This document shows positions 10,898 through 21,809 of a stretch of 64,000 bases of DNA, in pieces. The notes below the pieces were generated by a model. The model did not search any database. It had not been told where the DNA came from and saw only the letters and a list, made by a program, of their open reading frames with translations. The first letter of the stretch is position 1; each line of letters starts with the position of its first letter. Source of the stretch: Clitoria ternatea (Eukaryota; Streptophyta; Magnoliopsida; Fabales; Fabaceae); NCBI GenBank assembly GCA_037962975.1, contig CM075670.1:150540501-150604500 (forward strand), read 5' to 3'. Position numbers and translations under genes: made by a program.

Positions 10898-10910
10898 GGC
10901 TCTGATACCA
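10898..10910 (-). other. E2 primer-binding site (initiator Met tRNA)
   Basis: Element-sense TGGTATCAGAGCC starts three bases after the 5' LTR end. It is complementary to the 3' end of plant initiator Met tRNA, the usual primer of chromoviruses. Confidence 0.85.
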
Positions 10911-11482
10911 AAATATAACACCCTAATTTTAATAAATAAATAAAACCCAAAAAAACAAAAAAAATAGGGAAAATTTTTCCCAAATAAACCAAGAAGAATC
11001 GATACAAAAGAAATAAGGGAGAGGAAGACAAGAGGGCCAAAAACCGACCCAAGAAGGTAGACAGTGGGAGAAGAAACACACAGGCGGATCCCACAAACAA
11101 AGCCCACTTGCCCAAGCGAGGTCCAACACGCTTGAGCGAGGCAGCCTAACTCGCTCGGGCAGAGTACCATACGCTTAAGCGAACCACCCAAAAGCCTTCC
11201 AAATCCACACAACCGCTGGAGCGAATCCTTCATTCGCTGAGCGAGGAGCTACACTCGGCTATCCAGACACTCGGGACTCAGAGTTATCATACAACTCATT
11301 CACTCGGAAAATGATAGCTACTCCACTCGGCATTGACAACTTATTCGCTCGGGGAAATCATTAAGTCAGTCCCCACTCGGTTTTCTTCTAATCTTAGCCA
11401 CTTGGAAATATTCAGTTATTCTACACTCAGGAAAATCCTAACAGTTATCACTCGGTAAGTATCTAAATTAATCCTCACTCGG

Positions 11483-11554
11483 TGTCCCATGCTCTCATTC
11501 ACTCGGTGTCCCATGCTCTCATTCACTCGGTGTCCCATGCTCTCATTCACTCGG
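11483..11554. repeat. Three copies of a 24-bp unit at an LTR deletion point
   Basis: Unit begins TGTCCCATGC and ends TTCACTCGG; the copies are identical. It sits exactly where the 5' LTR of E2 jumps from sequence matching about 3590 to sequence matching about 4673. Confidence 0.9.
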
Positions 11555-12324
11555 TGTCAAGCAGTATCAGGATTCAATAAATTAATCCAACAACACAAGC
11601 ATCTCATGCAATCGGTATTCAGCAGTATCAGGATTCAGACAGTACATGCATCGGTGCAATATATTATCAGATTCACTACGTCAACATTTGATCACATGCA
11701 GTCAGCATTTTATATTCATAATAACTTACATGTCCCATAAACTACACGGTAATCATCATCAACAATTTAGCACACCCTCTCCACGCAATCATTCGACATT
11801 CTCAAGGCTATCAGCATGCATTTCAAGGACGGGACTAAACATGTAACACTCAGCTCTCACTCATCATGCACCCGGGTATTACACACTCCTCATGCAAGCA
11901 CAACATATAAACAGAATACAGAAACAGCAATCATCAACACCCGGAACCCGCTCATAACCCTTGCATCTAAGATATAAGATACCCCCTACTAACTACGAAA
12001 CTCTGAGAGACCCTTCTGCTTGGATGTTGGTCCTCTGCCTCGCTGCTTCGCTCGATACCTCCACTCGTTCAGCCTTCTCTTGAACAGTGTTGTCTTCCGC
12101 GATTGGCTCAGGAACAGGGCTGTTTCGCTTCGACGATCATCCTTTACTAGCAGGAGGGAGCTCCGACTCCCTTACAGTACCGTCGTCGTGGTTTCCAGAA
12201 GCAGAAAATAGAGGCAGAGAATAGAGGAAGAAGAAGAAGGACGAGGAAAAGAAGAAGGAAGAAGAAGAGAGAAGTCGCAGAGGGAAATCTGAAGGAATGA
12301 AAGGCAAAGAGACCCAATGACCAC

Positions 12325-12333
12325 TTATATATA
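12325..12333 (-). promoter_or_regulatory. TATA box of the E2 5' LTR
   Basis: Element-sense TATATATAA at the position equivalent to 5442-5449. As the 5' LTR copy it would be the functional promoter of E2. Confidence 0.55.
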
Positions 12334-12560
12334 CATGCACGAAGGAAGGGAAAAGTAGGGTGGGAAAGCGTGAAGCAGCAGCCTGCTCACGTCACCTAGT
12401 CACCATCAGCAACAATTAATAATTAATCACACTTAATCAGCCATCATTTGATTAATTAAGTTAATGGTAATTAATAAATAATTTCCCACTTCTGAAATTA
12501 TTATTTTAATGGCTTCATTTCACTTGGTAATTAATTTTTAAATCGGGATGTTATAGAACT

Positions 12561-13533
12561 CACTAGAGAATTTTATGCCAATTTGAGGACTCATTCTATG
12601 GAGGATAAGTATCCTTTTTCTTCCTTCCTAAGAGGAGTCACCATTCCTCTAACTGGTAACATTTTGAATAAGCTTTTGCAAATACCTATACTGGAGGAAA
12701 AAGGATGTCACTATACATAGAAAGTGGATATTTTTCATAGGGCTGAAAATGAAAATCTTAGGAAAGAAATATTAGAGGAATGTTGTGAACAGGGAGCTGC
12801 ATATTTGACACGGGTTACTGGTGTACCAAAAAGTGTCAGGAAGAATTGTTTGAATCACCTTCCCCTTCTATGGTGCCACTATATCCTAGCATCTTTACAA
12901 CCTGTGTTGCATGCTACTGAGATTACCATTAAGAGGTTGGTCTTGATTTACTGCCTAATGAAAGGTTTATATGTAAATCTGGGTGAGTTAATACTGGAGG
13001 AGATGATGAAAAACCTTAAAAAGAATCTTCAACTGCCATATTGCTCTGTTATCACCCTGTTGGCCCAAAAGAATCAGGCTATGGTGAATTATGCTGAACT
13101 GACAAATGTAAAGCCTGAGAGGATTATGGATAAGCAATGAGTGATAAACCACATTGACAATTTTATGCCTCAAAAGTCCAAGCGTCCAAGGCAACCTCAA
13201 CCAACATCTTTTGCACCACCACCTCCAATAGGAGCAGGTCCTTCTTCTGATATTTCCATGATAATGCAGGAACTGCAAGTTATGAAGAAGATGCAGCTAG
13301 GAACCTATGATCTAGTCCTGAACCATGATCTCATGCTGAGAAAGATTGCCACCAAATTGAGTGTGGATCATGCTGAAGAAATAGGAGTTCCACCTGACAG
13401 AGATTCATGGTTGGCTTCCATTGGATTCACCATTCCCCCTGATAACACACCTTTAGCAGCTGAATTTCCACCCTCTCTTAAGCAAGATGATGATGAGTCC
13501 ATGAGTGAAGACAATGAAGAAGAGGATGACTGA
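12561..13533 (+). pseudogene. E1 third ORF, C-terminal part
   Basis: Continues in frame from 3001 once E2 and one TSD copy are removed. It starts at REFYANLRTHSMEDKY, is stopped by TAG 12718-12720 and TGA 13138-13140, and ends at 13531-13533. It has a helical middle part (ENENLRKEILEECCEQG, LILEEMMKNLKKN), a Pro-rich stretch (QPTSFAPPPPIGAGP) and a strongly acidic tail (DDDESMSEDNEEEDD). This matches the E8 third ORF layout. It belongs with the plant retroelement family annotated as putative plant transposon protein. The function is unknown. Confidence 0.75.
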
Positions 13534-14310
13534 TCTTTTACTCTGTGTTTATGTTATGATGATTCTTTGTAATGACTGTGCGTAAATATTTCCTTGAACA
13601 ATGTATTTCCCTTTTCAGTTGTAATGGAACTTTATTTCTATGTTAAATTGTTTGTTATTATTTCTTTTGTATTGTTAAATCCATGCACTCCATTCCAAAC
13701 AATTTCCTACCAGACACAGCCATTCAGGTAAAAAGGGAAGTAATTTATCCTTTTGTCTTATTGATTGATAAACTATGTTAATTGTGTTTAATTTAGAATC
13801 CATCTTTAATAATTTAAAATTTACTGATTCTCAGGCATTAATTGGATAATTAATTGATTGGTATTGCTTGATTCATGATCCCTGTCCATAACTATTTTTC
13901 ATTATTTATTATTTGTTTATTCAGCATGCTAGTTAACAATCTGAGTTATAATCTTGCATTAAGTTTGGGGACATGATTGGCTGATTACCTGTTATTTTTT
14001 TTAGCTTTTGAGCCTATATTAATTCTTTTCTGAGTGGGCCTGCATTCTTGTTTAGTGAGACAGAATTTGCTTCAGTGCTTGCTAAATGATTATATGTGTG
14101 CCAATTGGAAATGATGAAGGCCTTCTTTATTAAATTAGCCAGGGCAAAATTTAGCCATCCTAATTTTATTAATTATCCTTTGACCCAATATTTGAGCCTG
14201 AGACCCTTTCATTCTAATTATGTACCTACCTTTACAAGCCTGTTTATTTGAGAAAAACCAAGTAAATTATCCCTGGATGTCCCACTGATGAATTGCTGAG
14301 TCTTATCTTA

Positions 14311-14343
14311 TTGCTAGGGACTAGCAAGTTCTAAGTTTGGGGA
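14311..14343 (+). other. Internal stem-loop plus polypurine module of E1
   Basis: TTGCTAG (14311-14317), loop GGA, CTAGCAA (14321-14327), then AAGTTTGGGGA at 14333-14343. It is a copy of the module next to the 3' LTR, with stem pairing kept although the stem sequence differs. Confidence 0.65.
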
Positions 14344-15044
14344 TGAAGAGTGTGCCTAACAGCAATTAAAAGGCACACTCTGACCTTAATTATAGATGAG
14401 GATTTTGAGAAATGAAAGGAAGAACAACAAAGGCAAAAAGGAAAAATGAAAAAAGCAGCAAAGAAAGAAGGTGCAAAGCACCACAAGAAAAAAAATGGTA
14501 TTGAAAAACAAAATAGAAGAAAAGAAAGAGTCCAAAGGACTGAAAGAAAAGAAGGTGCAAAGCATCACAAATTATTAAGTTACCATTCATATGAAAAATA
14601 ATATAAATAAAATAGCTAGTTAGTTAAGACATTTAAGTTGAGATTGAGGCAAGGCATCAGTGGGCACATCTTTTAACCCAACATTGACTAGAAAAACAAA
14701 AATAGAGCCTGTAGCCTAACCCCATTACAAGCTTAAAAAGCCCTTACTGATCCAATTGTGTTAGCATATGTCATGATGTTTAGAACTGTTACAAGCCAAT
14801 GTTGATCTAACAATTATGCAGGTGATGAGAGCATGTAATTAACCTTATACACTGAGAGAAGAGTGAAACACTAATTCAGTGAGGAAAGTATCACCAGCTT
14901 GTGTCCCAAAGGAGGTGTGAGTAATTATATATTTAGAATTTGTGAAAGGAAAGCATGGATGATATTCAATAATTATGGTATGAACTAAGTTAAGGAAAGG
15001 TTGATTGTTTTGAGTAAGTGTTATTATTTAATTAATCTGAGTAT

Positions 15045-15078
15045 TTGCTTGAGGACAAGCAAGTTTTAAGTTTGGGGA
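15045..15078 (+). other. 3' stem-loop plus polypurine tract of E1
   Basis: TTGCTTG, loop AGGA, CAAGCAA (15045-15062), then AAGTTTGGGGA (15068-15078), two bases before the LTR. The polypurine tract is the expected plus-strand primer. The stem-loop in front of it recurs in every Athila-like element here. Confidence 0.75.
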
Positions 15079-15349
15079 TGTGATAAGTCTTGAAAAGACT
15101 TAATTATTTTACCTTTTATTTAACATAATTCATTAAACATTATTAAGTTTGGCTTTATTATTTAATAAATTGTCAATAATTCTTATTTTATTTATTTATT
15201 TCAAAAGTGTTTAATTTATGTAAGAAAATGATTAAAAACATTAATTAGTTAAGAAATTATGTTTATTTATAATTTCACTAACCCAGCATACAAACGCTGG
15301 ACAACTAGCGTACAAACGCTAGGTAATTATTTGTTTATTAGTGCAGGAA

Positions 15350-15590
15350 CAAGTCACGCTCAAGCTTGAAGGCTGCAAGCTCAAGCGAGAGCCATGCAAA
15401 GAACGTCAAAAGAAAAGAAAGGAAACCACGAGCTCGCTTAAGCGATAAAGCTCACGCTTAAGCGTGAGTCCAAATTACCATCCACGCTCAAAGCTTCCAC
15501 GTTCATGCTCAAGCGAGAATCCATACTGCAGAAATAACTCGAGCTTGCTCAAGTGCGAGTCCTTCACGCTCAAGCGTGAAGGTGGGTATT
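15350..15590 (+). repeat. CGCTCAAGCG word cluster in the E1 LTR
   Basis: About eight near-palindromic words, mostly in the CTCAAG orientation, which is the reverse complement of the form that dominates the pol-ORF3 spacer of the same element. They lie in U3, upstream of the TATA box. Confidence 0.75.
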
Positions 15591-15789
15591 TAAATGCTGT
15601 TGTTCCCTCCAAAAGATGCTCTGCACCATTTCTGTTACTTTTTCCTAGTGTATTTCCACTGTACATTAGTAATTTAAGTTCTGAGATGTAATTATTTATT
15701 TATTTGTAATTATGTAATTAGTTTAGTTAGTTTAATTATTAATTAAGGTTTCTTTGTAATTAATTAAGTTAGTTAGTTAGTTATTTGCC

Positions 15790-15799
15790 TATATATATA
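15790..15799 (+). promoter_or_regulatory. TATA box of the E1 LTR
   Basis: TATATATATA followed about 40 bases later by pyrimidine-rich sequence. It is the likely U3/R region of the LTR promoter. Confidence 0.55.
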
Positions 15800-16621
15800 C
15801 TTGTACATACTCTCTGTAATGGATATACAGAGTATAGTAGAATACAGAGCACATTTCATTTTTCCATTTTCTAATCTCTCTCTAATTCTTTTCTCTCTCT
15901 AAATTCTCTCATCCATGTCTCTCCATATTCCTTCGACAGAATCCATTTCCATGGGTTTCTAAGTCCCTAAGGTTGGGATTGTGAAGGTTTGCAATGAATT
16001 CTTGAAAGTGTGTTGAGGAAATCAACTTCTAAATCATGAGGAGGACAAGCTGAGGAGTGGATCTACTTTGTTGGATTGACAAATCTAGATCTGATGAAGA
16101 AACTCACCAGTGAGGAATCATGGTTGAGGCTTAGGTAACTTCCAGCTTTCTAACTAATTCAGGCCTAGTAATTAGGTGAATAGTTAGGGTTCAACCCCCA
16201 ATTTCGCATTAGATTTCTCTGTTAGTTGAGCACCTAAGGGATTAGGGTTTAATGCTTAGGAATCAGTGTTATTCACCTAAGGAATTAGTGAGTAACCATC
16301 TGTGGATTGTCCTCTTGAGTCTGAAGATTGATTGAACCTTAATTGCATGTTTCTTGATGAAATTGTAAACTGAAGCAATCCTAACCTATCTTCCATTAAT
16401 CAAATTTGATCTTTCACACTGTCTCTGAAAATACAAAAACATAGGAAATATAAAACAACAAAAAAAATAGAAAGAACTCTATCTGCATTGTGTTGGTTCA
16501 GCTTGTATCAGTCTAAGATTGAGGTAATTACCACAATCCCTGTGGGAATGATCAAATATATTACAAATTTAATGATTGGTGCGCTTGCCAAAAGAATAAA
16601 TCCTCTGAGAATTTAGCATCA

Positions 16622-19325
16622 AGTTAATGGCTCAGGATTTACACTTCAAACCACTTAGGAGACTAAATCCAAAAATACAAGAAGTGGTTACAAAGGAAAT
16701 TTTGAAATTGCTTGATACTGGTGTTATATATCCCATTACTAATAGTAAGTGGGTAAGTCTAGTTCATGTGGTGCCTAAAAAGGGAGGGATAACTATTGTG
16801 AAAAATGAAAAATAGGAACTCATTTCTACTAGGATAGTTTCTGGGTGGCGCATGTGTATGGACTATAGAAAATTGAATAGCGCCATAAAGAAAGATCATT
16901 TCCCTCTTCTTTTCATTGATCAGATGCTTAAGAGGCTTGCTAAGCACTCTTATTTCTGTTATTTAGATAGGTACTCAAGTTTTCATCAAATCCCTATCCA
17001 TCTATCTGATCAAGAGAAAACTACCTTCACATGCCCTTATAGGATATATGTATATAGGAGAATGCCATTTGGCCTGTGTAATGCACCTGCGACCTTTCAA
17101 AGATGTATGTAAGCCATCTTTCTAATTTGATTGAGAATGTGATGGAACTTTTTATGGATGACTTTTCTATGCATGGCTTGGATTTTGATACTTGTTTGAC
17201 TAATTTGTGCCAAGTTTTACAGCGCTGTGAGGAGACCAACTTGGTCTTAAATTGGGAGAAATGCCATTTCATGGGAAGAGAAGGCATAGTTCTTGGACAT
17301 TTGGTGTCTGAGAGAGGAATTGAGGTGGATAAGGCTAAGGTGGAGGTGATTGAAAAATTGCCCCTGTCGATCAATGTGAAAGGTATTCAAAGTTTTCTTA
17401 GGCATGTCGGGTTTTATTGGAGGTTCATTAAAGACTTCAGCAAAATCACCAAGCCTTTGATTAGTCTTTTAGGTAAGGACGTGGCTTTTGTTCTTGACTC
17501 ATCTTGTCTTGAGGCTTTTTGCAGGATTAAGCAAGCTTTGATTTCTGCTCTTGTGGTACAACCCCCTAATTGGAATCTCCCATTCGAGCTGATGTGTGAT
17601 GCTAGTGATTAGGCAGTGGGGGCTGTGCTTAGGCAGCAGAAGGATAAGAAGCTGCATGTAATCCATTGCGCTAGTCGTACATTTGATGAAGCGCAGGTAA
17701 ATTATGCCACCACTAAAAAGGAATTATTGACTATTGTCTTTGCTTTTGATAAGTTTAGATCATACTTGATAGGCTCACATGTTATTGTATATACTGACCA
17801 TTCTGCCATCAAGTATCTTTTAAATAAAAAAGAAGCAAAGCCTAGGCTAATTAGGTGGATCTTAATCTTGCAAGAATTTGACTTAGAAATAAAAGATTAA
17901 AAGGGTACTGAGAACCTTGTTGCTGACCACTTATCTAGGTTGTCATCTGAAAAAGATGAGTTAGGTGATGTTGTTCCCATAAATGAGTCTTTTCTAGATG
18001 AACAACTATCGAGTCTTAGTGTCCAACAAGTGCCTTGGTATATTTATTTTGTTAATTTTCTTGCTTGTGGTATTTTACCCCCTGACCTTGGTTTTCAGTA
18101 GAAAAAGAAGTTTCTTGCAGATGTTAAGCATTACTATTGGGATGAGCCCCTCCTTTTCAAACAATGTGTAGATGGTTTGATTAGGAGGTGTGTTGTGGAG
18201 GATGAAGTCCATGCCATCCTGGATCATTGCCACTCTCTTTCTTGTGGTGGCCATATGAGCACATCCAAAATAACTTTAAAAGTATTACAAGCTGGTTTCT
18301 ACTGGCCATACATTTTTAAGGATGTGCGTAAATTTATCCTGACTTATGATGCTTGCCAACGAACAGGTAACATAGGTAAGAGGCATGAGATGCCACTTAA
18401 CAGTATTTTAGAGGTTGAGTTGTTTGATGTATGGGGGGTTAATTTCATGGGACCCTTTCCCTCTTCTTTTGGAAATTAGTTTATCTTGGTAGCAGTTGAT
18501 TACGTGTCTAAATGGGTGGAAGACATTGCTTCACCTTATTCGGACGCTAAAACTATTATAAAGTTTTTTAAAAAGATTATATTTCCGAGGTTTGGGGTCC
18601 CCAAGTGTGTTATAAGTGATGGAGGGTCTCATTTTATTAAAAAAACTTTTCAGACCCTTCTAAAGAAATATGGAATGAGACATAAGGTTACTACACCTTA
18701 TCATCCTTAAACTAGTGGACAGGTTGAGGTTTCCAATAGGGAGATAAAAGATGTTCTCCAAAAAGTGGTCAATACATCACGTAAGGACTGGTCTATTAAA
18801 TTAGACGATTCCTTATGGGCGTAACACACCGCATATAAAACCCCTATTGGAACCACAACCTTTAAACTAGTATATAGAAAGCCTTGTCATTTACCTGTTG
18901 AACTTGAGTATAAATTGTTTTGGGCAGTTAAGATGCTTAATCTTGATCATAAGGTTGCAGGTAAGCGCAGGTTATTGGAGCTAAATGAACTAGAGGAACT
19001 CTGTTTGGATACATACAAAAATGCTTGAATTTATAAGGAAAAAACAAAGCGTTGGCATGATCGTCACATTCTTCGGAGGGCATTCAATCCAGGTGATATG
19101 GTCCTACTATTTAATTCCAGACTGAGGTTATTTCCAGGTAAACTGAGGTCCCGATAGTCGGGACTGTTTAGAGTTTTGAAAGTATTTTCCTTTGGAACTA
19201 TTGAGTTATGGAGCAAAAAGTCTGGGCTATTTAGAGTAAATGGGCAAAGACTTAAGCACTACTTGACAGGCAAGCCCATTCATCAAGCAAGTGCTTTGGA
19301 TTTGCTTGATGCATTAGATTCGTAA
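16622..19325 (+). pseudogene. E3 pol: RT, RNase H and integrase, heavily decayed
   Basis: RT begins at RRLNPKIQEVV and has WRMCMDYRKLN, the catalytic FMDDFS and MPFGLCNAPATFQ. RNase H has MCDASD and YTDHSAIKYLLNK. Integrase has the HHCC region, GVNFMGPFPSSF and DGGSHF. I count ten in-frame stops (16813, 17110, 17613, 17898, 18099, 18477, 18708, 18822, 19026, 19155) and one frameshift near 17115-17130, by one missing base. The true end is TAA 19323-19325. The TAG at 18477 is at the same codon as a TAG in E4. Confidence 0.88.
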
Positions 19326-19374
19326 GTCCAAATGGTGAATAATGTCTGGATGAAGACGTTAAACTTAGCACTGT

Positions 19375-19390
19375 TGGGGAGGTAACCCCA
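19375..19390 (+). other. Post-pol hairpin of E3
   Basis: TGGGG, loop AGGTAA, CCCCA, about 50 bases after the pol stop and just after GACGTTAAACTTAGCACT. Same place and loop type as in E1, E4, E5 and E8. Confidence 0.7.
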
Positions 19391-19679
19391 TTTTGTCATT
19401 CAAGTTTAATTGTTTTGCATGAGTTTGTTTGCTTACATGTTTTGCTTAAAATTAAATAAGAAAAAGAATATATATATATATACATACATATATATATAAA
19501 TGTTTTGATGTTGTCTTTTATGGAGTAAGGTATTTGGATTGATCACCATTGTGCATGATTTGGTTGGAATAAAAAGGGAAGTGTTTTAAATGAAGTTGCT
19601 TTATATAATTTTTAATTTAAAAAGTAGTGGGTTGACCCAATAATTTTCATGAACGTATAAGTGTTTTTTGGGTAAGAAA

Positions 19680-19975
19680 CAATGCAAACCACTGGCAGTG
19701 GTTTAGCCCAAGCATTTTCCACTAAAAACACTGAATTTTTGGGCACGAAACAGAGACAACCATTGGTCGTGGTTAGCCACCACTAGCCGTGGTTAGCTCT
19801 GGATTTTCCCCTGCGAATTTAAGATTTTTGGGCATAAGTCAGAGGCAACCACTGGCCATGGTTGCCATCAGGTACCATGGTGTTCATTTTTTTTAAAAAT
19901 CTGGGCCAAGGCAGAGCAAACCCCAGGCCGTGGTTTATAACCACTGGCCGTGGTTTGACCTCACGAGAGGTATTT
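19680..19975 (+). repeat. AACCACTGGCCGTGGTT word cluster in the E3 spacer
   Basis: About eight copies of a near-palindrome (AACCAC, TGGCC, GTGGTT), often in close pairs, between pol and the third ORF. The same word clusters in the LTR of this element (23480-23665, 36270-36400). Short reading frames here are by-products. Confidence 0.8.
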
Positions 19976-20153
19976 GGCCTTTTTAAACACCACTTGCCCA
20001 TGTACCTCCTTTTATGCATTCCCTTTTTGCTTTCTCCACTCATCTCCTTTGAAACACCCACCAACCTCTTTAGAAACTCCTATTTCTCTCAATATTCTTG
20101 CATCATCATCATCATCTTGCTACTTGAGTCATCTCTTTTCTTTTCTAAATCAA

Positions 20154-20753
20154 GTAAGCATTCTATTCTCTTTCATTAGTTTGGGGTTTCTCATTGGGTT
20201 TAGTTTGGGATTTCTAAAAATTTAGGGATTTTGCATGAAAATTCTAAATTGATTCAATTAAGTTTTCCCTTATTGCTTTGTGATATATTTGAATACTCTA
20301 AAACTAAATGGGTAACACTAAATCTTCATGAATTTCATCCTTGAGCTCATACTTTTTCATGTACCCCATTTATGTTTTTGTGCAAATTGTGACCTTTAGT
20401 GGTGATTGAATGTTTGATTCTTGCTTAAATTCTTAAATTGGTTGTTAATTGTGGCTATTGAACTTAATGGGTGGAAGAATTGCTCTTGATTATTGCATTT
20501 GACACTCATTTATTTAGTGACCACCAAGTGTTTAATGAAATGCCCAAGAGGAAAATTTTTTGAATTTTTGCATGGTTTGAATATGCATTTGGTCTAGATC
20601 ATCTCTCATGGTATTTAATTATTCACATATGCTTATTTCTCTATTACATGCCATGGATGTGTGAAATTAATAGGTGTTGTTTCTTGTCATGATGTAAAAC
20701 TTTGGAGCTTTGTTTTAGAATGCTTTTTAACCTTCTTTGCATGGTTCTATTAG
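20154..20753 (+). other. Intron-like leader before the E3 third ORF
   Basis: Donor-like CAA/GTAAGC at 20154 and acceptor-like TTCTATTAG ending at 20753, followed 27 bases later by an ATG (20781). The 600 bases between are AT-rich and non-coding. The arrangement parallels E1 and E8. Confidence 0.4.
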
Positions 20754-20780
20754 GACATCTCCAAGTTTTTATTCAACTCC

Positions 20781-21809
20781 ATGGCACCCAAGATTCCCTC
20801 AAAGAAAAGGAAGACCAAAGGTAAGTCTTCTGACTACTCTAATTTGAATGATATTGAATGCCCCTCGGGGGGTAAAAGATAAGGCTAGAATCTTTGTTAA
20901 GTAGAGAGCTTATTCCATCTAGATTTTTCTGCAAAGATACTTTGATGGAATTGGGGATTTTTGAAGATACATTATGCTTGTGCCAAAATATGGGTTGGGA
21001 TTACTTTATTGAATTGTTTGAACCCGTGTATGAGCATACCTCTTTAGAATTCCTAAGTTCAGTGGAGGTGAGTAGGTACCCAACTACTGATGGTTGGGAA
21101 ATGTCATTTAGGTTGAACAATACTGATTATAAAATGAATGTGGATGAGGTGGTTGAAATTTATGGTTTCCCATAGGGGGTGCTGTTAGCATCCCAAAGGA
21201 CTTTAGACTAGGATACTTTTGGTCCTTTATTTCCAGTGCATGGGGTAACTATGATGCCTCCTCTTCCAAAGCTTCCTCCGTTTATCACCCAGTTTTCTGA
21301 TACCTTCAGCGGTTCATGGCCCGCTCTATTTTTGGAAGGTATGATAGCCCCGATACTGTCCGGCAAGCTGATCTATTTTTCTTACACTTTATGCTTAATA
21401 ATACTCCTATTAACTCTAGTAAATGGTTAGGTAGCCAATTTCCCGAGTCGACAATACCACTATGGGTAAAATTGTTCTTGCAGGTTACATTAATCCTATA
21501 GCAAGGTATGTGGGTATAGATTTAGAGCAAGATACTCTCCTTTACTAACCAAAGAGGGTAGATAAAGGTGAATTAATAAACATGGGAATGATTGTAAATA
21601 AGCGTAATGTTTATGGTTTAGTCATACCTGGTTTTTCTGTGCCTCACCCCTTGCCTGACCCAGCTTTTACTAGTTTAAAGGGCAAGACATCTTTTCTTTT
21701 TACAAAAATAGATGACCATACTCCACTCTCTATAGAGATGCCACTACCCATCGGGCCTCTTAAGCAGGGTGAGTCATCTCATTTTAGTGAGGAGCCACCT
21801 CATTTCTAA
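20781..21809 (+). pseudogene. E3 third ORF, ATHILA ORF-1-like, frameshifted
   Basis: Starts MAPKIPSKKRKTKGKSSD, a basic head, then stops at 20879-20881. Pieces in other frames follow: 20894-21175 (QNMGWDYFIELFEP, EFLSSVEVSRYP, FRLNNTDYKMNVDEVVEIYG), about 21180-21310, 21316-21501 (FGRYDSPDTVRQADLFFLHFML) and 21582-21809. These are typical of the family called Arabidopsis retrotransposon ORF-1 (ATHILA). At least three frame changes and several stops make it non-functional. No membrane segment is evident. Confidence 0.75.

Larger units (their letters stand above)
3002..12555 (-). mobile_element. E2: Tekay-like chromovirus (Ty3/gypsy), full length but dead
   Basis: Minus-strand element of 9554 bp inside the third ORF of E1. 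The TSD GAACT is perfect (2997-3001 and 12556-12560). LTRs lie at 3002-5672 and 10914-12555. The primer-binding site matches initiator Met tRNA (TGGTATCAGAGCC in element sense) and a polypurine tract abuts the 3' LTR. The polyprotein order is Gag, protease, RT, RNase H, integrase with a chromodomain-like C-terminus, which places it in the Tekay/Del group. The outer ends read TATAAC and GTTATA instead of the expected TGTAAC and GTTACA, so both termini carry transitions. Confidence 0.92.
10914..12555 (-). repeat. E2 5' LTR (1642 bp, internally deleted)
   Basis: Homologous to 3002-5672 over both ends but lacking about 1.0-1.1 kb. At the break it carries three copies of a 24-bp unit (11483-11554) where the other LTR has one. 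The element-sense TATA box is at 12325-12333. The element-sense end is GTTATA, as in the other LTR. Confidence 0.9.
13534..15080 (+). other. E1 3' non-coding region
   Basis: No gene. It holds AAGTTTGGGGA polypurine-like tracts at about 13959, 14333 and 15068, of which the last two follow stem-loops. An A-rich stretch lies at 14395-14575. The region ends at the 3' LTR. Confidence 0.75.
1..16621 (+). mobile_element. E1: Athila-like Ty3/gypsy element, left end outside window
   Basis: In order it shows an integrase C-terminal part, a post-pol hairpin, a spacer rich in CGCTTGAGCG-type words, a leader, a third ORF, 3' non-coding DNA with two stem-loop/polypurine modules, and a 3' LTR (15081-16621, TGATAAG...ATCA). 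After the LTR the sequence changes abruptly into the reverse transcriptase of another Athila-like element (E3), so E1 sits inside E3. The TSD should be AGTTA (16622-16626), but the left copy is outside the window. E2 is inserted at 3002-12555 in the third ORF. Absence of a chromodomain and presence of a post-pol ORF fit the Athila/Calypso lineage. Confidence 0.88.
15081..16621 (+). repeat. E1 3' LTR (1541 bp)
   Basis: Starts TGATAAGTCT right after the polypurine tract and ends ATCA at 16621. It contains CGCTCAAGCG/CGCTTAAGCG words at about 15350-15590 and a TATATATATA box at 15790-15799. The downstream sequence is E3 pol, not a primer-binding site, which shows it is the 3' copy. Confidence 0.88.

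Noticed and set aside
20040..20780. A possible host exon upstream of the E3 third ORF
   Set aside because: The segment is collinear with the leader position in E1 and E8 and has no coding signature.
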